DNA of 64,000 nt from Lachnospiraceae bacterium (GCA_024690825.1 JAILOK010000012.1:1-64000); one strand, 5' to 3'. Shown: positions 45,299 to 53,753, counted from the stretch's first letter. The notes: generated by a model not told the origin, from the letters alone. Program-made: numbers and translations.

Positions 45299-46435
45299 TT
45301 AAGTTTTATATCTTTCCAGGAAATTCTGTCGGAACTTCCCGTATTCTTCATTTTCAAGCGCTTCCCTGATCTCTTCCATGAGATGATTGTAAAAGTACAG
45401 GTTATGTGTGACACAAAGCCTTAAGCCAAGCATTTCTCCTGCTTTTAATAAGTGCCTGATATAGGCCCTGTTGTATCTTTGGCAGGCGGGACACATACAG
45501 CCCTCTTCTATCGGCCGGTCATCCTCCGCATAAGCGGCATTCTTTAAGTTGAGCTTTCCGTCATGCGTATACAGCTGGCCGTGTCTGGCATTTCTTGAAG
45601 GATATACGCAGTCAAAGAAATCCACGCCGCGGTATACAGCCTCCACTATATTGTCGGGAGTTCCTACTCCCATGAGGTATACAGGCTTGTTTTCGGGAAG
45701 ATGCGGTATCGTTACGTCCAGGATATGGTACATTTCCTCGTGGGTCTCACCTACGGCAAGGCCGCCTATGGCGCATCCGTCCAGATCAAGATCTTTCAAA
45801 AAGCGGGCATTTTCAATTCTTATATCATCATAAACAGCGCCCTGATTGATCCCGAACAGCAGCTGTTCTTTATTTACAGTGTCAGGAAGCGCATTTAAGC
45901 GCTTTTCTTCATCAATACATCGAAGCAGCCATCTTTCGGTCCTTTTTACGGATTCGATGACATAGGACTTTTCCGATCTTGCTGCGGGACATTCGTCAAA
46001 GGCCATGGCTATGGTCGAACCTAAATTTGACTGGATCCTTATGCTCTCCTCCGGTCCCATGAAAATCCTGCTTCCGTCTATATGCGACCGGAAGTGGACG
46101 CCTTCTTCTGTGATCTTTCTCAAGGATTTCAGGGAGAAGACCTGAAATCCGCCGGAATCCGTAAGCATCGGACCTTTCCAGGAAGTGAAAGCCCTTAATC
46201 CGCCTCTTCTTTTGATGAGTTCGTCGCCTGTGCGGACATGCAGGTGATATGTATTGGCCAGAACCACCTGCGTATTTATTTCCTTAAGATCATCAAATGA
46301 CACACCGCCCTTTATGGCGCCGACTGTAGCGACATTCATAAAAACAGGTGTCTTTATTATTCCGTGAGGCGTCACGAAACTTCCCAGTTTTGCTCGGTTT
46401 TCACGCTTTATTATACTGAATCTGTCCAAGTTCAA
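45299..46435 (-). CDS. tgt: Queuine/preQ1 tRNA-ribosyltransferase
   Basis: 378 residues. Tgt exchanges guanine 34 of tRNAs (Asp, Asn, His, Tyr) for preQ1. Signatures: GAIKGGVSFDDLKEINTQVVLANTYHLH, LTDSGGFQVFSLKSL, and the zinc cluster CMCPACQRYNRAYIRHLL with a downstream His. The nucleophile region is FDCVYPSRNARHG. ATG overlaps the upstream peptidase stop by four bases. Confidence 0.97.
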   Translation of the reverse strand: MNLDRFSIIKRENRAKLGSFVTPHGIIKTPVFMNVATVGAIKGGVSFDDLKEINTQVVLANTYHLHVRTGDELIKRRGGLRAFTSWKGPMLTDSGGFQVFSLKSLRKITEEGVHFRSHIDGSRIFMGPEESIRIQSNLGSTIAMAFDECPAARSEKSYVIESVKRTERWLLRCIDEEKRLNALPDTVNKEQLLFGINQGAVYDDIRIENARFLKDLDLDGCAIGGLAVGETHEEMYHILDVTIPHLPENKPVYLMGVGTPDNIVEAVYRGVDFFDCVYPSRNARHGQLYTHDGKLNLKNAAYAEDDRPIEEGCMCPACQRYNRAYIRHLLKAGEMLGLRLCVTHNLYFYNHLMEEIREALENEEYGKFRQNFLERYKT

Positions 46436-47319
46436 TCCACCAGACCGATCATTTCATCGTACTCTTCAAGTGTCAGATTAAGTTCCGTCATTTCCTTGGC
46501 GGCTTTTTTTCCGACATATCTGTAGTGCCAGGGCTCGTATTCGATATCCGTTACACTGACTTTGTCAGCCGGATATCTCAATATGAAACCGTATTCCCAT
46601 GCATGCTCCTTAAGCCATTTTCCGGCATCTGTATCCGCAAAACCGGCATCAAGCCGTTGATATCCGGTGGTAACAAAATCAAAGGCAAGTCCCACCTGAT
46701 GTTCACTGCTGCCGGGGATGGCTATGGTCTCGGAAGCAAGATCGTAGGCTTTTTCATGATAATATCCCTGCTTTTCATAGGAAGCTACCTTTTTGTCAAA
46801 GAGCTTCTGCTGTTTTTCTTCATCCCGGTAGGGTGAACATATGAATATGTCCACGCCGTCCTCTTTGGCGGCAGACAGCAGATCGTTCACATGTTCAACC
46901 ACTCTGACATCCGATCTGATATTTCCTTTTATTGTAGCAAGTTCAAAACGGTAATCCGACGGAATGAGGTGTTTTTTGTTGATCAGGATCAAAGACCAGT
47001 CGTCTTCGAAAGCTGCTTCCTTTAAGCCTGATCCGTCATATATCCTTACAGCCGGATCTTCCGAAGAAGAATCTGCATTTTCTTCGTCGAGAGTGCGGGC
47101 GGCTTCTTTTGAGCCCTCAAGGATAGCTGAAATATTGGCGCTGTCAGCCTTTTCAACCTTATATTCCAGACCGTTCTCGTCTACGAGAGTGACCGTTTCT
47201 TCGGCATCTTCCGCCCCGTTTTCTTTTGAGGCGTTTACGGAAAAGCTTGAAAAGGTCACAAATACGAGGACGGCAAAAAGCGCGGCGCATATTTTTCTGA
47301 TATAAGGCACGGAATTCAT
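46432..47319 (-). CDS. M15-family D-alanyl-D-alanine carboxypeptidase (VanY-type), secreted
   Basis: 295 residues. An N-terminal export signal (KICAALFAVLVFVTFSSFSVNA) is followed by an acidic, probably flexible region and a VanY/M15B domain: SSEHQVGLAFDFV contains the zinc His and Asp, and EPWHYRYVG the second His. Such zinc enzymes trim the terminal D-Ala of peptidoglycan stem peptides. Placed between citrate synthase and tgt. Confidence 0.88.
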   Translation of the reverse strand: MNSVPYIRKICAALFAVLVFVTFSSFSVNASKENGAEDAEETVTLVDENGLEYKVEKADSANISAILEGSKEAARTLDEENADSSSEDPAVRIYDGSGLKEAAFEDDWSLILINKKHLIPSDYRFELATIKGNIRSDVRVVEHVNDLLSAAKEDGVDIFICSPYRDEEKQQKLFDKKVASYEKQGYYHEKAYDLASETIAIPGSSEHQVGLAFDFVTTGYQRLDAGFADTDAGKWLKEHAWEYGFILRYPADKVSVTDIEYEPWHYRYVGKKAAKEMTELNLTLEEYDEMIGLVD

Positions 47320-48695
47320 CAGTTCTCCCTTTTATCCATGGGAATGTATTCTCTTTGCGGCTGTGCGCTTTTGAAAGCAGGGCGTATTATCTTGCCGTTG
47401 TTTGAAAGCTCTTCTATGCGGTGTGCCGTCCAGCCCGAAATCCTTGCGCAGGCAAATAACGGAGTATACAGTTCGACAGGAAGGTTGAGCATACTGTATA
47501 CGAAGCCGGAATAAAAATCCACATTGCAGCAAACGCCCTTATAAATGGGCCTTTTTGCCATTATGATATCCGGTCCGAGTTTCTCGACAAGGGCATAAAG
47601 ATTGAATTCATCAAGCAGGCCCTTTTCTTCGGCAAGTTTTTCCACAAAACTCCTGAATATGACTTCACGGGGATCGGAGTGCGAATATACCGCATGTCCC
47701 ATACCATAGATCAGTCCCTGTTTATCAAATATCTTTTTGTCAAGGATGTCATTAAGGTATCTGGAAACCGCCTCCTCATCCTTCCAGTCGGTAATGGTCT
47801 TTTTCATATCCTCGATCATCTTGATGACCTTCAGATTTGCTCCGCCGTGTCTTGGTCCTTTAAGAGACGCCAAAGATGCGGCGACCGTCGAATAGGTATC
47901 CGTTCCGGTGGAGGTGATGACATGAGTGGTAAATGTCGAATTGTTTCCTCCGCCGTGATCGGCATGAAGGACCAGCGCTATATCGAGGATCTTTGCTTCC
48001 AAAGGAGTATATTCGCTCGTCGGCCTCAGTATATGCAGCAGGTTTTCGGCTGATGACAGATCGGCGACGGGAGGATGGATGAAAAGGCTGTCTCCCTTCT
48101 GATAATGCGAATATGCCTGGTAAGCATAAACTGCGAGCATAGGAAACACCGATATCAGCTGAAGTCCCTGCCGAAGTACATTGGGGATCGAAATATCATC
48201 GGCATTACTGTCATATGAATAAAGCGTGAGCACACTTCTTGCAAGGGTGTTCATCATATCGTTGCTCGGAGCCTTCATGATGACATCCCTGACAAAGTTC
48301 TTGGGGAGCGATCTGTATGAACCGAGAAGATTTGTAAATTCCTCAAGTTCGCTTTTTGCCGGCAGTTTTCCGAATATCAGAAGATAGGTTATCTCTTCGA
48401 AACCGAATCTGCTTTCCTTTTCAAAACCGCGTACGAGATCCTTGATATTGTAGCCCCTGTAATAAAGATTGCCGTCTGTAGGGATCCTTTCCCCGTTTAC
48501 TATCTTAACTGCCTGTATATCGGATATATGTGTCAGTCCGGCAAGGACGCCCTTGCCGTCAAGGTCACGAAGTCCCCTTTTGACATCATATTTTTTGTAG
48601 AGCTCAGAATCTATGATCACGGAATTTTTTGCCTTGTCGGCAAGGATCTCAAGTTCCGGTGTGATCTCTGAATAATCTATCTCATTTTTTGTCAT
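47319..48695 (-). CDS. gltA: Citrate synthase
   Basis: 458 residues from the ATG at 48695, six bases after GGAGG. It condenses oxaloacetate and acetyl-CoA to citrate, the entry to 2-oxoglutarate and glutamate in an anaerobe. Catalytic His regions are ADHGGGNNSTFTTHV and GMGHAVYSHSDPREV; KGPRHGGANLKVIKM is conserved. This is the common Si-type fold, not the Re-citrate synthase of some clostridia. First gene of the long run to ilvB. Confidence 0.93.
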   Translation of the reverse strand: MTKNEIDYSEITPELEILADKAKNSVIIDSELYKKYDVKRGLRDLDGKGVLAGLTHISDIQAVKIVNGERIPTDGNLYYRGYNIKDLVRGFEKESRFGFEEITYLLIFGKLPAKSELEEFTNLLGSYRSLPKNFVRDVIMKAPSNDMMNTLARSVLTLYSYDSNADDISIPNVLRQGLQLISVFPMLAVYAYQAYSHYQKGDSLFIHPPVADLSSAENLLHILRPTSEYTPLEAKILDIALVLHADHGGGNNSTFTTHVITSTGTDTYSTVAASLASLKGPRHGGANLKVIKMIEDMKKTITDWKDEEAVSRYLNDILDKKIFDKQGLIYGMGHAVYSHSDPREVIFRSFVEKLAEEKGLLDEFNLYALVEKLGPDIIMAKRPIYKGVCCNVDFYSGFVYSMLNLPVELYTPLFACARISGWTAHRIEELSNNGKIIRPAFKSAQPQREYIPMDKREN

Positions 48696-48743
48696 ATTAC
48701 CTCCTGGCAAAAAAGGAAATTATATTTAAACATTCAACGGTTT

Positions 48744-48772
48744 AGTATACACTAAAGACAGACTTAACGCAA
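48744..48772 (-). promoter_or_regulatory. Promoter of the gltA operon
   Basis: On the minus strand TTGCGT (48767-48772), a 17-base spacer and TATACT (48744-48749), about 49 bases before the citrate synthase ATG. Confidence 0.6.
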
Positions 48773-48830
48773 ACACCAATAAATAGGAAGAAAAAACTAA
48801 TTTCAACATATAAAAAGGGGGGGGAAAACA

Positions 48831-49241
48831 GTGGATGACAGGACTCTTCTCATGAAGGCGGCCGAAGCAAGAAATCATTCCTATTCGCCTTATTCGGAAT
48901 ACAGCGTCGGGGCAGCGCTTCTTACAAAGACAGGAAAGGTTTATACGGGATGCAATGTAGAAAACGCAGCTTTTACTCCGGGGAACTGTGCCGAAAGAAC
49001 TGCCGTGTTCAAGGCGGTAAGCGAAGGAGAAAGTAAATTTGATGCGATAGCGATCATCGGAGGAAAGCATGGAACGGAAGGCGAACCCGCCTGGCCCTGC
49101 GGGGTGTGCAGGCAGGTTTTAAACGAATTTGCGGATAATAAGACCTTCAGAGTGATCACAGGAACATGCGGCGGAGAAATAAAGTCGCTGACCCTGGGCG
49201 AACTCCTCCCCTTTGCCTTCGGGCCGGAAAATCTTTCGTGA
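48831..49241 (+). CDS. cdd: Cytidine deaminase
   Basis: 136 residues beginning at GTG. Cdd hydrolyses cytidine and deoxycytidine to uridines. Zinc ligands and the catalytic Glu are in CNVENAAFTPGNCAERTA (Cys53, Glu55) and PCGVCRQ (Cys90, Cys93). The ribosome site is a run of eight G (48817-48824) followed by AAAACA. Divergent from gltA, 135 bases apart. Confidence 0.95.
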   Translation: MDDRTLLMKAAEARNHSYSPYSEYSVGAALLTKTGKVYTGCNVENAAFTPGNCAERTAVFKAVSEGESKFDAIAIIGGKHGTEGEPAWPCGVCRQVLNEFADNKTFRVITGTCGGEIKSLTLGELLPFAFGPENLS

Positions 49242-49247
49242 AATATT

Positions 49248-49619
49248 TCATTTCACAAGGTATTTTTTCTGCATGTTCATGGAAAATATCCCGAACAGTA
49301 TGACGATCGTCATGGCTATGAGTGATGTGACCATGGTTGTTTTTTCAGGAAGCATGATACCGAGGGCGGGAAGGATCCAGGTTGAAGTTCCGCAAAGTAT
49401 CATTATCAAACCCAGGACTATGCAGGGAAGATACATGTTGCTTATGTATGCATCCTTATCCGTGGCATTTTCCGGATCGATATTTCTGCTTATGAGGGAT
49501 TTCGGGATCCTCCCGGCAAGCTTCATCAAAAGTCCGCCGTAGATAAGGTAGACGCCGGCGCCGATTATGACATAATCAAGAAAACTGTCAGCTTTTTCAA
49601 ACATACCCGTTTCATTCAT
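49248..49619 (-). CDS. Small membrane protein, three predicted spans, unknown function
   Basis: 123 residues. Hydrophobic segments at about 15-36 (DYVIIGAGVYLIYGGLLMKL), 62-85 (MYLPCIVLGLIMILCGTSTWIL) and 94-115 (MVTSLIAMTIVILFGIFSM). No catalytic motif is seen and I do not recognise the family. A short inverted repeat (GTGAAAT/ATTTCAC, 49240-49258) lies where it converges with cdd. AAAGGAA upstream of the ATG acts as ribosome site. Confidence 0.65.
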   Translation of the reverse strand: MNETGMFEKADSFLDYVIIGAGVYLIYGGLLMKLAGRIPKSLISRNIDPENATDKDAYISNMYLPCIVLGLIMILCGTSTWILPALGIMLPEKTTMVTSLIAMTIVILFGIFSMNMQKKYLVK

Positions 49620-49709
49620 TGTTTCCGATTCCTTTCATGCAAGAGATAAATGGTTTGTTTTGTATGAGACTGGATTGTATCAATAAAAAAACAATTAGGT
49701 CTTTTGGCA

Positions 49710-49738
49710 TTGCAAATATGATTAAAATATAGTATATT
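49710..49738 (+). promoter_or_regulatory. Promoter of the CheY-like gene
   Basis: TTGCAA (49710-49715), a 17-base spacer and TATATT (49733-49738), about 45 bases upstream of the start codon. Confidence 0.6.
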
Positions 49739-49782
49739 GTATTGACAAGGTTAAAAAAGTTTGACTTATGAGGTGATCCGTT

Positions 49783-50160
49783 TTGGAGAGTTCGGATATT
49801 AAAGTTTTAATATGTGATGATTCGCTCCTTGCAAGGAAAAATCTGACCGATAAACTTTCGCAGTGCGGCGTAAAAAATGTGCTGAGCGTTACCGACGGTC
49901 AGTCAGCTGTCGACACTTATAAGGCCGAAAGGCCGGACATCATTTTTCTTGATGTTGTCATGCCCGTAAAGGATGGCATAACCGCTCTTCGCGAGATAAA
50001 GGATTTTGACAAGGATGTTTATGCGATCATGGTATCTTCCGTAGGCACTCAGATGCATATAAGGGAAGCCATCAAGTGCGGCGCGAAGGATTTTCTCCAG
50101 AAGCCTGCAACATTGGAACAGGTTCAGGTGGTTGTGGATCATATTGTAAACAGTGACTGA
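49783..50160 (+). CDS. CheY-like single-domain response regulator
   Basis: 125 residues from TTG, with GAGGTG eight bases upstream. It is only a receiver domain: acidic pair ICDDS (Asp12-Asp13), phosphorylation Asp57 in IFLDVVMP, Ser85/86, and Lys107 in QKPA. No output domain, so it probably works by protein interaction, as CheY does at the flagellar switch, although no kinase or chemotaxis partner is adjacent (a cheR lies 5 kb away). A long hairpin terminator ends the gene. Confidence 0.88.
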   Translation: MESSDIKVLICDDSLLARKNLTDKLSQCGVKNVLSVTDGQSAVDTYKAERPDIIFLDVVMPVKDGITALREIKDFDKDVYAIMVSSVGTQMHIREAIKCGAKDFLQKPATLEQVQVVVDHIVNSD

Positions 50161-50197
50161 TATCCTTTCAAGAAAGGAATTCGGTCACTGTTTTTTT
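50149..50197 (+). terminator. Terminator of the CheY-like gene, overlapping the thrC 3' end
   Basis: AACAGTGAC (50149-50157) pairs with GTCACTGTT (50184-50192), enclosing a second stem CCTTTC/GAAAGG, followed by seven T (50191-50197). The second half of the hairpin encodes the last residues of thrC on the other strand. Confidence 0.8.
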
Positions 50198-51643
50198 CAT
50201 ATCAGTCTTCTCTATCTCTTTTGTGTGCCTTATGGGCGCATTTTTTAATTCCGTTATCGCCTGAGGGATTTCAGTGTTACTCATCGTCGAAAGCTTTTCG
50301 GCAAGCTGCATGTCGTCCTTTGAAGATACATCTTCCCCTACAGCCTTCAGTACACTCGATGCAAATTTATACGGACTTGCAGTCGAAGCTATGACAGTCT
50401 CTTCTCCGGTAAGAGTATCCCTTAATGAATTATAAACATAAGATGCAACTGCGGTATGGGGATCCAATACATAGCCCGTCTCGCCAAAAAGTCTGCTGAT
50501 CTCGGAAAAAGTCTGTTCCTCGGTAGCAAAACCCTCAAGGAAATCGGAAAGATGTGATCTCATCTCATCATCTATCTCATATCTGCCGTTTTCGGCAAGT
50601 CCTTTCATCAAAGACGCGCATTTTTCATCGTTATCTCCGGCTATATGATAAATGAGCCTTTCAAGATTACTGGAAATAAGGATGTCCATCGAAGGCGAAC
50701 TGGTAAGAATGAACGGTCTGTTTTTATCGTATATCCCGTCTTTGAAAAAATCAAAAAGGACTTTGTTTTCATTTGAGGCACAGATGAGCTTTTTCACCGG
50801 AAGTCCCATCCTCTTTGCGTAATAAGCAGCTAAAATGTTTCCGAAATTACCTGTGGGCACACAGATATTGATGCTGTCATTTGCATTTATCCGGCCGTCT
50901 TTTAGGAGTCTGCAGTACGCATAGACATAATAAACGATCTGGGGAATGAGTCTTCCGATATTGATGGAATTTGCCGAAGAAAAGCAGAAACCCTTCTCCT
51001 TTATTTCACGGGCAAATTCAGCGTCATTAAATATTGCCTTGACTGCACTCTGACAGTCATCGAAGTTTCCGTTTACCCCGACAACGCTTGTATTATCACC
51101 GGTCTGCGTGATCATCTGGAGTTTCTGGATCGCGCTGACACCGTCCCTGGGATAAAAAACCATGATACGGGTCCCGGGTACATCGGCAAATCCGGCCAGT
51201 GCAGCTTTTCCGGTGTCTCCGGATGTGGCGGTGAGTATGACGATCTCCTCTTTGAGGTCATTCTTTTTTGCGGAGCTCGTCATGAGATGTGGAAGGATCG
51301 AAAGCGCCATATCCTTGAAAGCTATGGTCTTTCCGTGAAAAAGTTCAAGATAGTACACATTTTTGACATAAGAAAGAGGCGCGATCTCTTCGGTATCAAA
51401 TTTGTCGTCGTATGCGGCATTTATGCATGCTTTGAGTTCATCTTCAGTAAAGTCGTCAAAATAGAGCTTCATTATCTCATATGCAAGTTCTCTGTAATCG
51501 AGTTCTTTAAGTTCATCAAGACTCCTGTCAAAAACAGGTATCTCTTCGGGAACAAAAAGTCCCCCGTCATCACTTAAGCCTTTAAGGATGGCAAGACTTG
51601 CGGGAAGCTTCAGGTTTTTATTACGGGTACTGTTATACAGCAT
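50168..51643 (-). CDS. threonine synthase thrC: Threonine synthase
   Basis: 491 residues. ThrC converts O-phosphohomoserine to threonine with PLP. Signatures: the PLP lysine segment HGKTIAFKDMALSILPH, then TATSGDTGKAALAGFADV and NSINIGRLIPQIVYYVYAYC, and the GNFGNILAAYYAKRMG phosphate loop. GGAGG is nine bases upstream of the ATG. Related to asd at 28 kb by pathway, not by location. Confidence 0.95.
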   Translation of the reverse strand: MLYNSTRNKNLKLPASLAILKGLSDDGGLFVPEEIPVFDRSLDELKELDYRELAYEIMKLYFDDFTEDELKACINAAYDDKFDTEEIAPLSYVKNVYYLELFHGKTIAFKDMALSILPHLMTSSAKKNDLKEEIVILTATSGDTGKAALAGFADVPGTRIMVFYPRDGVSAIQKLQMITQTGDNTSVVGVNGNFDDCQSAVKAIFNDAEFAREIKEKGFCFSSANSINIGRLIPQIVYYVYAYCRLLKDGRINANDSINICVPTGNFGNILAAYYAKRMGLPVKKLICASNENKVLFDFFKDGIYDKNRPFILTSSPSMDILISSNLERLIYHIAGDNDEKCASLMKGLAENGRYEIDDEMRSHLSDFLEGFATEEQTFSEISRLFGETGYVLDPHTAVASYVYNSLRDTLTGEETVIASTASPYKFASSVLKAVGEDVSSKDDMQLAEKLSTMSNTEIPQAITELKNAPIRHTKEIEKTDMKKTVTEFLS

Positions 51644-51688
51644 GATAAAATCCTCCGTCGGGATGAAATATGCTAAAGAGCATGTTTC

Positions 51689-51716
51689 ATTGTATCATAA
51701 AATTTTGTCATTGCAA
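51689..51716 (-). promoter_or_regulatory. Promoter of thrC
   Basis: On the minus strand TTGCAA (51711-51716), a 16-base spacer and TACAAT (51689-51694), 46 bases before the thrC ATG. It overlaps the promoter region of the divergent AP2/HNH-like gene. Confidence 0.6.
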
Positions 51717-51743
51717 TCTGTTTTATGGTATCATAAGGAAGTT

Positions 51744-52538
51744 ATGACCGGGGTATTTAAAACAACAAAAAAGGACGGTACGGTATATTACCGTGCTTCG
51801 ATCACATATAAGGGCAAACATATAAGCCTGGGGAGCAGTGAGGACGAAAAGACCGCGGAGAATATGCACCGGACTGCGGTAAGCGTGGTAAAAGGCGACT
51901 GCATCATTGAGGAATATCCGGAGTATTCGGGTATACCTTTTAAAAAGTATATCACTTTGATCAATTATCGTGAAAACGGTATCTATATCAAAAATCCCAT
52001 TGTCATGAGAAGGACCTATTTCTCCTATTATCTTTCACCGGATGAGGAACTGAAATTTGACATGGAAGATCTCTTTTATTATTCGGAGCATGCGATAATG
52101 AAAAGAGGAAGGCATCTGTTTGTTACCGCGTACGGACTGCAGGAAAATATTATGGCAAGATACGGCATAGGCGGTTTTGCCGTTCCGGGCAGGGATTATG
52201 TATTTATAAACGGGGATGATACGGATTTCAGGTACTCGAATATCAGGGTCATAAACCGTTTTGGCATGGTAAAGGCCGTGAAGGAAGGCTTAAGCACTGC
52301 CTATGAGGTCAGGATACATCTTAAGGGCGACTGGAAGATCGGAAGGTTTCCTACGGAAATCCTTGCCTGCGTGGCCTATAATAAGGCACTCGACGAGGCA
52401 AGAAAACATTCTCTGAAACCGAGAAGCAGTTATATATACATAGATGAACTGAATGCCAGGCAGTATGCGGAAATCTATTCGGCTGTAACACTGCCGCAGA
52501 AATATCTTGATTATCTGGATAATTACCGCTCCGAATAG
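51744..52538 (+). CDS. AP2-like DNA-binding protein with a degenerate HNH-nuclease-like core
   Basis: 264 residues from the ATG at 51744, preceded by AAGGAA. Residues about 1-48 (GVFKTTKKDGTVYYRASITY, KGKHISLGSS) look like an AP2-type beta-sheet DNA-binding domain. The segment 134-172, YVFINGDDTDFRYSNIRV, matches the HNH core VDHI-NGD-x-x-D-NR-x-x-NLR of phage HNH-AP2 nucleases, but the catalytic His is Phe, so it should not cut. Residues about 185-222 (YEVRIHLKGDWKIGRFPTE, then AYNKALDEAR) are a second AP2-like domain. It is probably a sequence-specific DNA-binding protein derived from a homing-endonuclease-type ancestor. Divergent from thrC. Confidence 0.75.
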   Translation: MTGVFKTTKKDGTVYYRASITYKGKHISLGSSEDEKTAENMHRTAVSVVKGDCIIEEYPEYSGIPFKKYITLINYRENGIYIKNPIVMRRTYFSYYLSPDEELKFDMEDLFYYSEHAIMKRGRHLFVTAYGLQENIMARYGIGGFAVPGRDYVFINGDDTDFRYSNIRVINRFGMVKAVKEGLSTAYEVRIHLKGDWKIGRFPTEILACVAYNKALDEARKHSLKPRSSYIYIDELNARQYAEIYSAVTLPQKYLDYLDNYRSE

Positions 52539-53668
52539 GAAATAAGGCAGATGTCGTAGGAAACTTTTGATTCTATTCCGTTAACGGTACCCTCATTATC
52601 ATATTGTCTGATCGCGTACCTGTAGGGATATTCGCACTTTTCATCCGTATCAAAAAGCCACACGCCGTATCTTTGAAGCAGAAGGGGATTCATGTTCCTG
52701 ACGAGTCTTTCCTTTGTGCCGCCTATCATCGGCGTAAAACCGTATGCGCGGATCGTCTCGCAAAAGGCTATGGCGCAGTCTGTAAGCTCGGATGCCGAAA
52801 GGTTTTCCGTACGGTAGGAATCATTTGCCACTGCCTCGCTGTCAAAGACTACGGGATAGGCGATCTTTTTTCCGGCAAGAGCCACGACGCAGTAATTTGC
52901 CTCCTCTATGGCCTCTTCTCTATTAACGGCCTGCGAGAAGAAATAAGCCCCCACATCTATTCCGTTTGCAGAGCACCCGATAACATTTGCTTCAAACGAA
53001 TCATCCATCAATATGTTCCCGGTTGAATAACCCCGTGATCCGAGCTTTAGCATGGCAAATTCAACGCCGTCAGCCTTTGCCTTTGCCCAGTCGATATAGC
53101 CGTTGTTTTTAGATACATCTATGCCGAAATGGGATGACGGCTTGCCGTTTGAACTGTAGGACAGCCTGCCGCGTTCGTCCTTGGAAAAACCGTCGTCTGA
53201 CAAGTCATTAGGTGAAATGCTGCGGCTGATGGCTACATATTCGGGCTCTTCGCCTTCGTTTTTTATATTGAAGCTGTTCTCTTTTTCCTTCTGCTGTTTT
53301 TCCTTTTCGGCAGCGTCCTCCGAAAGCTTCTTCAAAAGATCTTCTTTTTCCTTTCGGATCTCACTCTTGTTTTCCGATATTACCACATCTCTTTCATCGC
53401 CGTCATACATATTCCAGAAAGACAGTTCGTCTGAGGTGCGTTTATTATCGCCTGAGGTATATTCCGGTTTTTCATCATTTTGTTCATCAGCAGAGACAGT
53501 CGGCAGAGTGGAATCGCTTTTCACCTCTCTCCTGCTGTGACGGTTGTTTGATGAAAGAGTGAGCAGCAAAATGCCGAGTATGGCCAAAGACGCGACAATA
53601 CAGCCCGCAGCTACACGCTTGCCGGCATTGACACCGTCGTTATATGAATCATCATTGAACATTGACAT
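52523..53668 (-). CDS. GH25 muramidase (lysozyme), membrane-anchored
   Basis: 381 residues from the ATG at 53668. A single span near residues 15-37 (RVAAGCIVASLAILGILLLTL) is followed by a charged, probably coiled region (about 85-135) and a GH25 domain: FGIDVSKNNGYIDWAKAKADG starts it, and PVVFDSEAV has the catalytic Asp-x-Glu pair. It would cut the MurNAc-GlcNAc bond of peptidoglycan. The stop region overlaps the 3' end of the convergent AP2/HNH-like gene by 16 bases. Confidence 0.88.
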   Translation of the reverse strand: MSMFNDDSYNDGVNAGKRVAAGCIVASLAILGILLLTLSSNNRHSRREVKSDSTLPTVSADEQNDEKPEYTSGDNKRTSDELSFWNMYDGDERDVVISENKSEIRKEKEDLLKKLSEDAAEKEKQQKEKENSFNIKNEGEEPEYVAISRSISPNDLSDDGFSKDERGRLSYSSNGKPSSHFGIDVSKNNGYIDWAKAKADGVEFAMLKLGSRGYSTGNILMDDSFEANVIGCSANGIDVGAYFFSQAVNREEAIEEANYCVVALAGKKIAYPVVFDSEAVANDSYRTENLSASELTDCAIAFCETIRAYGFTPMIGGTKERLVRNMNPLLLQRYGVWLFDTDEKCEYPYRYAIRQYDNEGTVNGIESKVSYDICLISYSER

Positions 53669-53673
53669 GTTTT

Positions 53674-53702
53674 TTGACCCCAAAGTCTTTGTGTGTTACA
53701 AT
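53674..53702 (+). promoter_or_regulatory. Promoter of the YprB-like exonuclease gene
   Basis: TTGACC (53674-53679), a 17-base spacer and TACAAT (53697-53702). Its -10 overlaps that of the divergent muramidase promoter, and its -35 lies next to the muramidase ribosome site. Confidence 0.6.
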
Positions 53703-53729
53703 TATAAATCGAATGTTTTTATTAGTCAA
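53701..53729 (-). promoter_or_regulatory. Promoter of the GH25 muramidase gene
   Basis: On the minus strand TTGACT (53724-53729), a 17-base spacer and TATAAT (53701-53706), giving a leader of roughly 26 bases. Confidence 0.75.
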
Positions 53730-53753
53730 AAATGCTTTTTAACAGGTGATTTG

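Noticed and set aside
42128-45300. T-box or attenuator before the branched-chain amino acid genes
   Set aside because: Gaps between these genes are at most about 42 bases, too short for a T-box; only a small seven-pair stem near 42152-42172 is seen.
47319-48695. Re-citrate synthase
   Set aside because: The protein has the histidine motifs of the common citrate synthase fold; Re-citrate synthase is related to isopropylmalate synthase instead.
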